Source: JBEKYD01 sp049509915 (GTDB taxonomy: Bacteria > Acidobacteriota > Terriglobia > Bryobacterales > Bryobacteraceae). Taken from it: a stretch of 29,033 nt of DNA. The stretch spans positions 1 through 29,033 of the forward strand of contig JBEKZL010000058.1 of NCBI GenBank assembly GCA_049509915.1, read 5' to 3'. The translations under genes were made by a program, and so were the position numbers. Of this stretch, positions 16,851-24,878 are shown piece after piece (position 1 is the first letter of the stretch; each line of letters begins with the position of its first letter). Below the pieces are notes generated by a model, which searched no databases, was not told where the DNA came from, and saw nothing but the letters and a program-made list of their open reading frames with translations.

Positions 16851-18221
16851 TCACGGCGTGGACGGCGGCCGCTCCAGCGGGTTGTATGGTTTGAAGCCCG
16901 CCCGGTCCATGCCGCGCACCGCCTCCGGGTTCTTCATGAAGGTGCTCCAGACCAGCCCGGTGCGCGCGTTTTCGGCCATCAACATGGTGATCCCGGTGTC
17001 GATGCCGACCGCGTCCGTGTCGCACCAGTGGGTCAGCGGATTGAATGCGTTGACGAATCCGTAGCGGCTCCAGGCGTGCTCCCCATAACGGTTGCGCACG
17101 TTCCGCAGCACCCGCATCACGGCTTGCGGAAGAAACGGCAACGAGCCCGCCGCCGCGCTCGGAACCACCGTGCCGTCGATCGGTCCAGTGGCGGGTGGAC
17201 CGCCCCATACGACGTAGCCTTTCTCGGAATCGGACGCGGTGATGCCCCACAGATCGTCGCGATAGTCCGGGAATCGCGGCGATAATTCCAGGCAGAAACG
17301 TCGGTGCACATCCGTGGCGGCGATGGAATTCTGAAAGTAATCCGCGTACTGGTCGCGCTTGCCGCGGAAATCGAACCATGCCTGCGAATACTGGTGGATG
17401 AACAGGGGCGCGAACGATCCGATGTAGCGATACCCGTCGTATTCGAAGGTGGTCCGCTTCCACGCGTGCCAGGCTTCGACGGGAAGCGGATGGGTAGTGG
17501 AGCCCAGACCGAGCAGGTACATCATCATCAGCTCGCTGTACCCATCCCAGCGATAGGGCAGGAAGCCACCCTCGGGCGCCCATCCGTGCGGCAGCAACGG
17601 CGTATCTTCCGAGAGCCAGGTCCAATTTGTCCGGTTCACGATCTCGTAGGCCAAGTCACGAATATCGGTGCGATAGAAGGCCTGGCAGCACGTCAGCACG
17701 CCGCAAATCAGGATCGCCGTGTCCACCGAAGAGACTTCCGAGTCCCAGAGCCGTTCGCCGGTATTGACATTGGCAAAATGGAAAAAGAAGCCGCGATGAT
17801 TGGGCAGCCGCCGCCACAGGAAACGCAACGTGGCCAATACGCGCGCGTACGCGTCCGGCTCCGATAGGAAGCCGCGCTGGGCGCCGATCGCCAGCGCCGT
17901 CAAGCCGAAGCCGGTGGCTGCGATGCTGGCCACCACGCGGTCTTCCGCGCCGCGCACTCGCGCCCGGTCCCGCACCAAGCCGGTCTGAGGGTTGGTCTGC
18001 TCCCAGAAATATTGAAAGTTGGCTTTCTCCAGCTCGTGCAACAGCCCGTCGTCCTCTTCGGAAAACAGGCCCAACGGCCCATCGACGGCCTTCGGCGCCG
18101 AACTTGGAGGCGCCGCCGGTGCCAATAGCGGTCCGCCGGCCACCACCGCGCCCCATCCGCCGATTTCTTTCAGCCAGCCGCGGCGCGTGTAGTATCCACA
18201 GCCGTTGCCATCCCTCGCCAT
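16851..18221 (-). CDS. Exported GH144-type endo-beta-1,2-glucanase (PF10091 glucoamylase-like family)
   Basis: The 456-residue protein begins with a Tat-like leader (YTRRGWLKEIGGWGAVVAGG), so export is likely. The mature part is one (alpha/alpha)6 PF10091 domain: NFQYFWEQTNPQTGLVRDR, then ATGFGLTALAIGAQRG, FFFHF, then DSEVSSVDTAILICGVLT, LPYRWDGYSELMMMYLLG, DDLWGITASDSEKGY and GIDTGITMLMAENARTGL near the end. This order is that of GH144 endo-beta-1,2-glucanases, such as the Chitinophaga enzyme that cuts beta-1,2-glucan to sophorose-size products. Acidic residues in SEVSSVD and DGYSE are plausible catalytic or binding positions, but I cannot assign them. It is the first gene of the minus-strand run into the exporter and synthase, 221 bp upstream of the exporter. 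This suggests periplasmic trimming or recycling of the polymer made next door. Confidence 0.87.
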   Translation of the reverse strand: MARDGNGCGYYTRRGWLKEIGGWGAVVAGGPLLAPAAPPSSAPKAVDGPLGLFSEEDDGLLHELEKANFQYFWEQTNPQTGLVRDRARVRGAEDRVVASIAATGFGLTALAIGAQRGFLSEPDAYARVLATLRFLWRRLPNHRGFFFHFANVNTGERLWDSEVSSVDTAILICGVLTCCQAFYRTDIRDLAYEIVNRTNWTWLSEDTPLLPHGWAPEGGFLPYRWDGYSELMMMYLLGLGSTTHPLPVEAWHAWKRTTFEYDGYRYIGSFAPLFIHQYSQAWFDFRGKRDQYADYFQNSIAATDVHRRFCLELSPRFPDYRDDLWGITASDSEKGYVVWGGPPATGPIDGTVVPSAAAGSLPFLPQAVMRVLRNVRNRYGEHAWSRYGFVNAFNPLTHWCDTDAVGIDTGITMLMAENARTGLVWSTFMKNPEAVRGMDRAGFKPYNPLERPPSTP

Positions 18222-18299
18222 CTAACCACAATCTTAGTCGATCTTCCCGGGCGGCGGCTGCCGCGGGTGTAGAGATTCAAGTGATAGATTCGTAAGAAC

Positions 18300-18393
18300 G
18301 CAGGCGAATCGGGGAAATCCGGGCGTAGCAGTACGCCAAGGCGAGCCGCCCGCAAGAGAGCGGTCTTTGAGGTACTTCACTACGTTCGCCTGC
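18300..18393. repeat. Nested inverted repeats in non-coding DNA
   Basis: The 424 bp between the glucanase and padR starts contain no credible gene. Within it, GCAGGCGAA (18300-18308) and TTCGCCTGC (18385-18393) are exact 9-bp inverted arms. Inside them GGCGTA (18322-18327) and TACGCC (18332-18337) form a hairpin with a 4-nt GCAG loop. CCGC and GCGG near 18347-18363 form another short stem. The word GTAGCAG at 18326 can pair instead with CTGCTAC at 18390-18396. It could be a structured RNA, a dispersed repeat or a leader of the minus-strand glucanase gene's upstream region. No function is assigned. Confidence 0.5.
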
Positions 18394-18546
18394 TACGGCA
18401 CGCGTCTACACGGCGTCGGACGCCGCCCTGGGCATCAGCATCGGCGTGAATTCCGTGGTTACGCCATGACGCACTCAGTGGAAGCTGCCAGCTGTCAGCG
18501 ATGATCGCTCCGCTTTGCGAACCGACAGGCGCAACCGCGTGGCATC

Positions 18547-18565
18547 GGGCGGGTCCATCCCGCCC
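18547..18565. repeat. Perfect 7-bp GC hairpin upstream of the padR promoter
   Basis: GGGCGGG (18547-18553) and CCCGCCC (18559-18565) flank the 5-nt loop TCCAT. There is no U tract afterwards, so it is not a typical intrinsic terminator. It ends 22 bp before the -35 box of padR and could block read-through or be part of a dispersed repeat. Confidence 0.55.
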
Positions 18566-18587
18566 TACTAATCTCACTCCGTTCCCC

Positions 18588-18615
18588 TTGACGCAATATG
18601 GGTGCACGTTATACA
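18588..18615 (+). promoter_or_regulatory. Sigma70-type promoter of the padR-permease operon
   Basis: TTGACG (18588-18593) and TATACA (18610-18615) are separated by 16 bp and differ from the consensus boxes by one and two bases. The padR ATG follows about 30 bp downstream with AAAGGTAGG as ribosome site. This is the best promoter match seen in the window. Confidence 0.65.
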
Positions 18616-18616
18616 C

Positions 18617-18626
18617 TCCTGTAGGA
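18617..18626. promoter_or_regulatory. Possible PadR operator (short inverted repeat)
   Basis: TCCT-GT-AGGA lies directly after the -10 box, where a bound repressor would block transcription start. PadR regulators usually repress their own operon by binding inverted repeats near the promoter. The arms are only 4 bp, so this is a tentative site. Confidence 0.3.
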
Positions 18627-18645
18627 TACCAAAAGGTAGGCGTGC

Positions 18646-18993
18646 ATGGTCAACGACAAATTCGATGCCCTCCACGGCTCGCTTGCGCTTATGGTACTGC
18701 GGACCCTGGATACATTGGGCCCGCAACACGGGTGGGGAATCGCGCGGCGCATCGAGCAGATCAGTGGGCATGCCCCGGAGCTGAATCAAGGTACCCTCTA
18801 CCCTGCTCTACTCCGCTTGGAACAGATGGGATGGATCAGCTCGAAAAGGGGCACCTCGGAAAATAACCGTCGCGCCAAATTCTACGTCATCTCCGGGGCC
18901 GGCACGAAGCAGCTTGCCACCGAAGCGCAAACCTGGGAGCGGGCCTCCGGGATCCTGGACCGCTTTCTCAGTTCATCGAGAGAATCTTTGTGA
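18646..18993 (+). CDS. PadR family transcriptional regulator
   Basis: The 115-residue winged-helix protein starts at ATG 18646 with AAAGGTAGG about 6 nt upstream. The N-terminal PadR domain shows LALMVLRTLDTLGPQHGWGIARRI, then the recognition-helix segment LNQGTLYPALLRLEQMGWI, and the wing GTSENNRRAKFYVISGAG. A short C-terminal helix (about 95-115) probably makes the dimer. It is nearly identical in layout to PadR proteins found in front of acidobacterial duplicated orphan permeases. Its stop overlaps the permease GTG start (GTGA), so the two are translationally coupled. It most likely represses this operon; the inducer is unknown. Confidence 0.95.
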   Translation: MVNDKFDALHGSLALMVLRTLDTLGPQHGWGIARRIEQISGHAPELNQGTLYPALLRLEQMGWISSKRGTSENNRRAKFYVISGAGTKQLATEAQTWERASGILDRFLSSSRESL

Positions 18994-21659
18994 CACGCTT
19001 ACGGGTGCTGTGCCGCCGACTCTCGTGCCTCCTTCGCGGTGGAGACTTGGAACGTAGTCTGGATGACGAAATCGATTTCCACATGCAGATGGCGATCGCG
19101 AACAACGTTCGTCTTGGAATGAATCCGCGGGAGGCGCGGTCAGCAGCGCTCCGGCGCTTCGGCGGCGTCGCCCAAATCAAAGAAATCTATCGCGAAACCA
19201 GGGGGCTGCCAATCATGGAAATCCTATGGCAAGATGTGCGGTTCGGCTTGCGGACGCTCCGGCGTAACCCGGCCTTTTCCATCGTAGCAATCTTTTGCCT
19301 GACGCTGGGCATCGGCGCCAATGCCGCGGTGTTCAGTTGGATGGAAGGAATCCTTCTCCGTCCGTTCCCGCTGGTAACCCATCAGGAGAGACTAATGGCC
19401 GTAGCCGGCAGCAATCGCGGTGTGCCGGGTCACGACGACGTCTCCTGGCCCGACTTCAAGGACCTGCGGTCGAGTTGCCGGCTTTGCGACGCGTTTATCG
19501 CGGACCGGATCACCTCCACTACGCTCAGCATCGGCGAACGCGCGGAGCGCTCTGTCGCCAGTGTCGTTTCGGCCAATTATTTCGACGCGCTGGGGGTCCA
19601 TCCTATCATGGGGCGCGGATTCCAGCCGGCCGAGGATTTCGGACGAAATGCTCATCCCGTCACAGTCATCAGTTACCAAATGTGGCAGGACCGGTTCCAT
19701 TCGGATCCAGCGATTATTGGAAAGACACAGATGCTGAACGGGATGCCGCATACCATCGTCGGGGTTGCGCCCCCCGGCTTTCACGGCACCTTTGTGGGGT
19801 GGGCGATGCAGTTCTGGGTTCCCGTATCGATGCAGGGAATGTTCGATCCCGGCGGATACAAACTGGAGGACCGCGGCGCGCGTTGGATCGAAGGTTTCGT
19901 GCGGCTCAAACCGGGTGTGACGCCGCAACAGGCGCAAGCGGAGGTTTCGGCGCTGGCGCAGCGGCTGGAAACCGCCTATCCCGCCACGAACCGCGGTTTT
20001 GGCATCAAGCTGTACCCGTTATGGCAAACTCCCTTTAATAACGCCGGTACTCTGCTGCCGACTCTGGGAATCATGCTGGCAGTCGCAGTCTTCGTGCTCC
20101 TCATCGCGTGCGCGAACGTCAGCAATCTGCTGCTGGTGAGAGCGTTTGGGCGGCGCCGCGAAATGACCGTTCGGCTCGCCATCGGCTCCGCCCGCCCGCG
20201 CCTGGTGCGGCAGCTTGTCACGGAAGGTTTGATCCTATCGGCTGTGTCCGCGGCCGGTGGATTCGCACTGGCGTATTGGTGCCGCAACCTGTTGGTATTG
20301 CTGCTGCCGCCGCGCGGCGGCGTGTCGATGTTCCTGCCCGGAGGCATCGATTGGCATGTGCTCGCGCTGAGCGCCGCTGTGTGCCTCATCTCCACCTTGC
20401 TGTTTGCGTTGGTGCCGGCAATCGAGGCTAGCCGGATCGATCTGGCTTCGGCGCTCAAGGCCGAATCGGCCGGGGTCGTCGGTGGAGGACGGCGGGCGAT
20501 GGCGCGATCCGCCCTGGTTGTGATGCAGGTCGCCCTGAGTTTTGTGCTGCTGGTGGGAGCGGGGCTGCTAATCCAGAGCCTGCGAGCGATTCAGAATACC
20601 AGCCCCGGCTTTTCGACCGATGGCGTGCTGACGACGTCCGTCGATTTTGTCGCGGCGGGATACCACCCGCAGCGCGTCAAAGGATTTCAGGACGAGTTGA
20701 TCGACCGGCTTCGAGCGCTTGGCGGCGTCGAATCGGCTGCGTTCGCCAGAACCGCGCCGTTCACTTATCGCAGCTATTCTTCGGCTCCAATCGCAGTGGA
20801 GGGCTACCAGACACCGCCCGGCCAACAGCTTACCGCCGACTACAACGAAGTCGGTCCAAACTATCTGGCCACAATGGGCATTCCCCTCGTGTCAGGCCGC
20901 GAGTTTACACGGGCCGACAACGAAACAGCCCCCCTGGCCGCCGTGATCAACGAGTTCATGGCGGCGCTGTACTGGCGCGGGCAGGATCCGGTCGGTGGAC
21001 GATTCCAGGCAAACGGGCGCTGGGCGCGGGTGGTCGGCATCGCGAAAAACTCGAAATACCGAAATTTGACGGATCCGGCAAGACCGTTCTTTTATATCCC
21101 GATGCGCCAAAGCGTGATGGGTTCGAACCTGCAGCTTCGAACGTCGGTCAGGCCGGAGACGATGGCTAAAGCTCTGGTCGGCGAGATACACAAACTCGAC
21201 CCCAACCTGGCGCCAGGGGAAGTGATCACGATGCGGGAACAAGTCGACCGCACCACAGCCGTACAGAGCGTAGCGGCGGCGATGCTCGGTGTTTTTGGAG
21301 GGTTGGCGCTCGTGCTCGCCTCGATAGGACTATACGGCGTGATGTCGAATACCGTCTCACAGGGCACTCGCGAGCTGGGCCTGCGTATGGCGCTGGGCGC
21401 CGGAGCTTCGGATCTGTTACGCCGCGTGATGTTGCAGGGACTCGCCTTAACGGGGTACGGCATCGTCGTGGGCGTGGCGGCTACGATGGTATCGACACGT
21501 CTGATCGTGGGGCTGCTCTACAAAGTGAATCCGCGCGACCCACTGGCATTTGCCATCGCATCGGTGTCGCTCGGGACCGCTTCGTTGGCAGCCTGTTTCC
21601 TGCCGGCCTGGCGCGCGGCGCGGACCGACCCAGTCCGCGCGTTACGAGATGGCTCATGA
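18990..21659 (+). CDS. MacB-like permease of the acidobacterial duplicated orphan permease (ADOP) family
   Basis: The 889-residue protein starts with GTG overlapping the padR stop; GAGAG lies upstream. A soluble N-terminal region of about 90 residues (SLDDEIDFHMQMAI, MNPREARSAALRRFGG) is typical of ADOP proteins. Two copies of the MacB periplasmic core plus FtsX permease unit follow: TM near 95-118 (LTLGIGANAAVFSWM), a periplasmic domain, TMs at about 355-475, a second TM near 505-528, a second periplasmic domain, and final TMs at about 770-880 ending in the family motif PAWRAARTDPVRALR. MacB itself carries a fused ATPase. None is encoded here or next to it, which is why the family is called orphan. 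The substrate is unknown; mechanotransmission or export of a small molecule or lipoprotein is possible. Confidence 0.93.
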   Translation: MTRLRVLCRRLSCLLRGGDLERSLDDEIDFHMQMAIANNVRLGMNPREARSAALRRFGGVAQIKEIYRETRGLPIMEILWQDVRFGLRTLRRNPAFSIVAIFCLTLGIGANAAVFSWMEGILLRPFPLVTHQERLMAVAGSNRGVPGHDDVSWPDFKDLRSSCRLCDAFIADRITSTTLSIGERAERSVASVVSANYFDALGVHPIMGRGFQPAEDFGRNAHPVTVISYQMWQDRFHSDPAIIGKTQMLNGMPHTIVGVAPPGFHGTFVGWAMQFWVPVSMQGMFDPGGYKLEDRGARWIEGFVRLKPGVTPQQAQAEVSALAQRLETAYPATNRGFGIKLYPLWQTPFNNAGTLLPTLGIMLAVAVFVLLIACANVSNLLLVRAFGRRREMTVRLAIGSARPRLVRQLVTEGLILSAVSAAGGFALAYWCRNLLVLLLPPRGGVSMFLPGGIDWHVLALSAAVCLISTLLFALVPAIEASRIDLASALKAESAGVVGGGRRAMARSALVVMQVALSFVLLVGAGLLIQSLRAIQNTSPGFSTDGVLTTSVDFVAAGYHPQRVKGFQDELIDRLRALGGVESAAFARTAPFTYRSYSSAPIAVEGYQTPPGQQLTADYNEVGPNYLATMGIPLVSGREFTRADNETAPLAAVINEFMAALYWRGQDPVGGRFQANGRWARVVGIAKNSKYRNLTDPARPFFYIPMRQSVMGSNLQLRTSVRPETMAKALVGEIHKLDPNLAPGEVITMREQVDRTTAVQSVAAAMLGVFGGLALVLASIGLYGVMSNTVSQGTRELGLRMALGAGASDLLRRVMLQGLALTGYGIVVGVAATMVSTRLIVGLLYKVNPRDPLAFAIASVSLGTASLAACFLPAWRAARTDPVRALRDGS

Positions 21660-21946
21660 AAGCGAATGCCTTGGTGCGCTGGAGATACACGGCCGAACCC
21701 TGGCAACGGATTCCTCTGATACCGCTTGCCGCGTCCACCACGTCCGATCGGCATGCGGCGCAGATGCGGGCGGCGCGGGCTGCAATGAAGGAGCGGATGC
21801 AGCAGTTGGCAGCCGACACAACCCTCGGCGGCGAGCCATCGCTGGATTGTCTGGGCTATTGGCCTTTGGGCAGAATTTTGATTTTTCCGGGCAAGGTGAA
21901 CAGGTCGTCTTTCAGGTCCTTATTCATCTGGACCGAGTCGGCGTAG
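21656..21946 (+). CDS. Possible small protein overlapping the permease stop, uncertain
   Basis: An ATG at 21656 overlaps the permease TGA (ATGA), and the frame stays open for 96 residues. The first 60 residues look soluble with an Arg/Ala/Met-rich helix (AAQMRAARAAMKERMQQLAA). I recognise no family. The last 30 codons run antisense through the end of the convergent LolA-like gene, which lowers the chance that the full frame is real. The 195 bp between the two convergent stops otherwise hold nothing I can name, and no terminator hairpin was seen. Confidence 0.22.
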   Translation: MKANALVRWRYTAEPWQRIPLIPLAASTTSDRHAAQMRAARAAMKERMQQLAADTTLGGEPSLDCLGYWPLGRILIFPGKVNRSSFRSLFIWTESA

Positions 21947-22650
21947 AGTTCGAAGACCTTATCGCCGTTACGTTCGCGATGAATGTCGTAGGGCCAGACG
22001 ATACCATCCACGGTGCGGTACTTGGTGTAGACGGTGACTTCTGTATCGAAGTCTTTATAGATAGGGTTGCGGCGGCGGTAGGTTTGGCGGACGGGCAGCT
22101 TGGTGACCTGGTTGAAAGATACAGTGACGGTGAAGCCGGTGGCGTCGGTGATATCGACGATGTCGACGGGCTGGTTTTCGAACGTGTCGCGGCCTTCGGA
22201 GTAAAAGGAAATGCCCGGCTCGTTCCAACGCTGGCGGAGAATATAGAGGATGCCGCGCTCGGTGCTTTCCTTGTAGTTGGTGTAGGTTTCGTCGGGGAGG
22301 GGGCTGGCGCCGCGGTAGCTCACATTCCAGCCGCCCTCATCGGTGAATAGAAGCCAGCCTTCGTCCTGCTTTTTGCCGAAAGCCTGGCGCTCGCGCAGGC
22401 CGAGTTTGCCGGGAGCCGGCGCGGTGTAGCGGGTATAGATCGTGGCCACCGACAGGCCGGAGATCTGGCTGCGGTAAAAAGAGTAAGCGCGGCCGGAGAC
22501 AACGCGGTCTTCCATGTGCAAGAACGCTTCGCCGCCCAGCGCGGCCAAAGCTTCCTCGACGACGCGCTTGCCGCGGTCCTGACGGGTTTCCTGGCCTCGG
22601 GCCAGGGCGGCGGCCAGAGCGGCCGCGACAACAATGTGGCAGGTACGCAT
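21856..22650 (-). CDS. Periplasmic LolA-like protein (outer-membrane lipoprotein-sorting fold)
   Basis: The 264-residue protein has a signal peptide (MRTCHIVVAAALAAALARGQ). The mature part fits the LolA/LolB/RseB-type half-barrel: a helix at the start (KRVVEEALAALGG), then strands with EGWLLFTDEGGWNV in the middle and YTKYRTVDGIVWPYDI near the end, finishing with LKDDLFTLP, a typical closing motif of the fold. This fold binds lipid or lipoprotein acyl chains, but acidobacterial members of this type have no known cargo. Its ATG overlaps the stop of the preceding M16 gene (TAATG), so it is the third gene of a coupled operon. The preceding protein carries a similar fold at its C terminus, so the two may be related by duplication. 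Confidence 0.8.
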   Translation of the reverse strand: MRTCHIVVAAALAAALARGQETRQDRGKRVVEEALAALGGEAFLHMEDRVVSGRAYSFYRSQISGLSVATIYTRYTAPAPGKLGLRERQAFGKKQDEGWLLFTDEGGWNVSYRGASPLPDETYTNYKESTERGILYILRQRWNEPGISFYSEGRDTFENQPVDIVDITDATGFTVTVSFNQVTKLPVRQTYRRRNPIYKDFDTEVTVYTKYRTVDGIVWPYDIHRERNGDKVFELYADSVQMNKDLKDDLFTLPGKIKILPKGQ

Positions 22651-24878
22651 TAGTGTGCGACCAGATCTTCGACCTTCAGGCCGTTGTTCACCTTGAAGCT
22701 GGTCACGGTGGCGTCCGCAAGTTTCCGGCCGTCCTCCATGATGACCACTTTATAGGGTACGCGAACGCCGGCAAGGTCGCGGTAATCGGAATAGATCTCT
22801 TCGGTGGCTTTGGCCCGGGAGCCGGGACTGTAACTCTGGTACAGCATACGTTCCGGCAAGCCGTTATCCGGTGAGACGACCAGCCGGGTGGTCGCATCGC
22901 GGTCGGAGATTTCCAGCGTACGATCGTCGACAGCGGTGACGGTCCGGCTGGCGATGCGGTCGCTGAGGAGAAGCTGGAACCAGGAGCGAAGCAAATCTCC
23001 TTGAATCTGGTGCAGCGTTTCGCCGCCGACCGGGCCGGTACCCGCGGGCCCGCTCATGTAACACGTCTTCCCGTCCGAATAGACGAACATACCCCCTGTG
23101 GCGGAGACAAGTTCCTGCCGCATATAAGAGGGAGCAATCCATTGCTCGACCTCTTTGATAAAGCTGACGGGTTTGGAGGGATCCAGTTGGTAGTCGGCGG
23201 CACGGCGGTAATCATGCACAGCCGCGAGTTTTTCGGCGCCGCCGACGGCTTGCTGGACGCGCTGAAGCAGTTTCTTGCCCTGCGCGGCGCGTTCCGGGTC
23301 GACGGGTTTCCCTTCCAGGCGCGCTTCGGGAATGGCTAAATCGATGGGCTTGATGGGAAGGCCTAGGGAATCGAGGGGCGCGCCGAAGTGCTCCGGATTA
23401 CCCACCGCCACGATGGTGAAATTGGCGGGATTGAGACGTTCCTTGGCAACCCGCAGGACGTCGGCTCGGGTGACCGCGGCGAGCGCGCTCTGGTACTGCT
23501 GGATGAAATCCTTGGGATAGCCGTAATACTCGTAGTTGAGCAGGCGGTTGAGGGTCTTAGCCTTGCTGTCGAAGGCAAAGACGAGGCTGTTGAGCGCGGT
23601 GTCCTTGGCAGCCTTCAGTTCGGCGTCGGTTACTTCGGCGGTGCGCAGGCGATCGACTTCGGCGAGTATGACCTTGATCGTTTCCGCCGTGGAAACCGAC
23701 TTGGTGCTGCCGGAGATCTGAAACAGACCGGCATGGTCGTAGTTGCCGCCCCAGCCGGCGTAGATTTCGTAGGCGTTGCCCATTTTGGTGCGCACCAACT
23801 GGAACAGGCGGCTCTGAAACCCACCCCCCAGGATGTCGCCCGCGATTTCGAGTGCGGCGTAATCCTTGTCGCGGAACTCGCCGCCCAGGTGGCCGATGGA
23901 GAAGAACGTCTGGCTGACGTCGGTCTTGGTGGCCAGATAGACGCCCGGGGCGGGTTGGGCGGCGAGCTTCGGGAAGGCGGGAACGGGCGGCTGACTGACT
24001 GTCCAATCGGCGAAGAGTTTTTCGATTTTGGCGCGCATCTGGGCGGCGTCGAAATCGCCGTGGACCGCCATCATCACGTTGGCCGGGAAAAAGTAGCGCT
24101 GGTAAAAACCCTGCACATCGGCGCGGCCGATGCGATTGATGGTGTCGTACTGTTCATCCCAGCCATAGGGCGTGGCGGGGCCGTACACGATATCGGCGAA
24201 CTGGCGTTCCAGGATGCCGTGAGCATCGTCGTTGCGGCGCGCGATACTGCTGCGCATCTGGGTCTTGGCGAGCTCGACCCTGTCGGCGCGGAATTCCGGC
24301 GCGGTGAGGAGGTCGTGAAAGACGGCAAGAACGTCGTCGGCGTTCTCTCTAAGACAGGAAAAGCTGACGGCGCCGTAGGTTTCGTCGATTCGGCTCTCAA
24401 CGGAGGCGGCCACGTCTTCCAGTTGCGCGTCGATCTGGTCGCCAGTGCGGGTCTTGGTGCCACCGGTGCGCAACGCCATGCCGGTGATGGTGGCAAGGCC
24501 GATCTTATCGGGCGGATCGAAGAGGTTGCCGGTGCGTACGCGAGCCGAGCCGCCGATCAGGGGCAGATCGCGATCCTCCAGAAGATAGAGGCGTATGCCG
24601 TTGGGAAGGGTAAAGGTTTCCACCTTGGGAATGGAGATGGGCTTCAGCGGGGAGAACTTGAGGTCCTTATAAGACGGAGCCGGGGCGGGCGTGGCGGCAT
24701 GGGCGGAGGGGCGCGCGGCTGGAGCGGGCTGCGCCCGGGCGGCGAAGGGGGCAGTCAGAAGACATAGGAGGGAAAAGATAGAAGTTAGCCGAGAGAAGAC
24801 AGACCAAGATGAAAGCCAGACGACTTTCATTCCGGCTTCTGACTTCCCGCTTCCGGCTCCCGCCCTTGTCCCTCTCAT
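22650..24878 (-). CDS. Non-catalytic M16 peptidase-like subunit fused to a LolA-like domain
   Basis: The ATG at 24878 was chosen because it overlaps the upstream stop (ATGA) and has GGAGGT 5 nt before it, giving 742 residues. An internal ATG at 24830 starts a neater signal peptide (MKVVWLSSWSVFSRLTSIFS) and cannot be excluded. The first M16 domain begins VETFTLPNGIRLYLLEDRDLP, but the HxxEH zinc motif is absent: the aligned segment reads IGLATITGMALRTGGT. The second M16 domain runs to about residue 510 and has GGGFQSRLFQLVRTKMGNAY. Residues from about 525 onward form a LolA-like domain (LQRVQQAVGGAEKLAAV, then YSDYRDLAGVRVPYKVV). It likely pairs with the catalytic M16 protein upstream as a periplasmic heterodimer, as in two-subunit M16B peptidases. 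Confidence 0.88.
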   Translation of the reverse strand: MRGTRAGAGSGKSEAGMKVVWLSSWSVFSRLTSIFSLLCLLTAPFAARAQPAPAARPSAHAATPAPAPSYKDLKFSPLKPISIPKVETFTLPNGIRLYLLEDRDLPLIGGSARVRTGNLFDPPDKIGLATITGMALRTGGTKTRTGDQIDAQLEDVAASVESRIDETYGAVSFSCLRENADDVLAVFHDLLTAPEFRADRVELAKTQMRSSIARRNDDAHGILERQFADIVYGPATPYGWDEQYDTINRIGRADVQGFYQRYFFPANVMMAVHGDFDAAQMRAKIEKLFADWTVSQPPVPAFPKLAAQPAPGVYLATKTDVSQTFFSIGHLGGEFRDKDYAALEIAGDILGGGFQSRLFQLVRTKMGNAYEIYAGWGGNYDHAGLFQISGSTKSVSTAETIKVILAEVDRLRTAEVTDAELKAAKDTALNSLVFAFDSKAKTLNRLLNYEYYGYPKDFIQQYQSALAAVTRADVLRVAKERLNPANFTIVAVGNPEHFGAPLDSLGLPIKPIDLAIPEARLEGKPVDPERAAQGKKLLQRVQQAVGGAEKLAAVHDYRRAADYQLDPSKPVSFIKEVEQWIAPSYMRQELVSATGGMFVYSDGKTCYMSGPAGTGPVGGETLHQIQGDLLRSWFQLLLSDRIASRTVTAVDDRTLEISDRDATTRLVVSPDNGLPERMLYQSYSPGSRAKATEEIYSDYRDLAGVRVPYKVVIMEDGRKLADATVTSFKVNNGLKVEDLVAH

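Noticed and set aside
23388..24767. 459-codon open frame on the plus strand
   Set aside because: Antisense to the second M16 gene; Gly/Val/Asp-rich with no motif, so treated as a codon-bias shadow.
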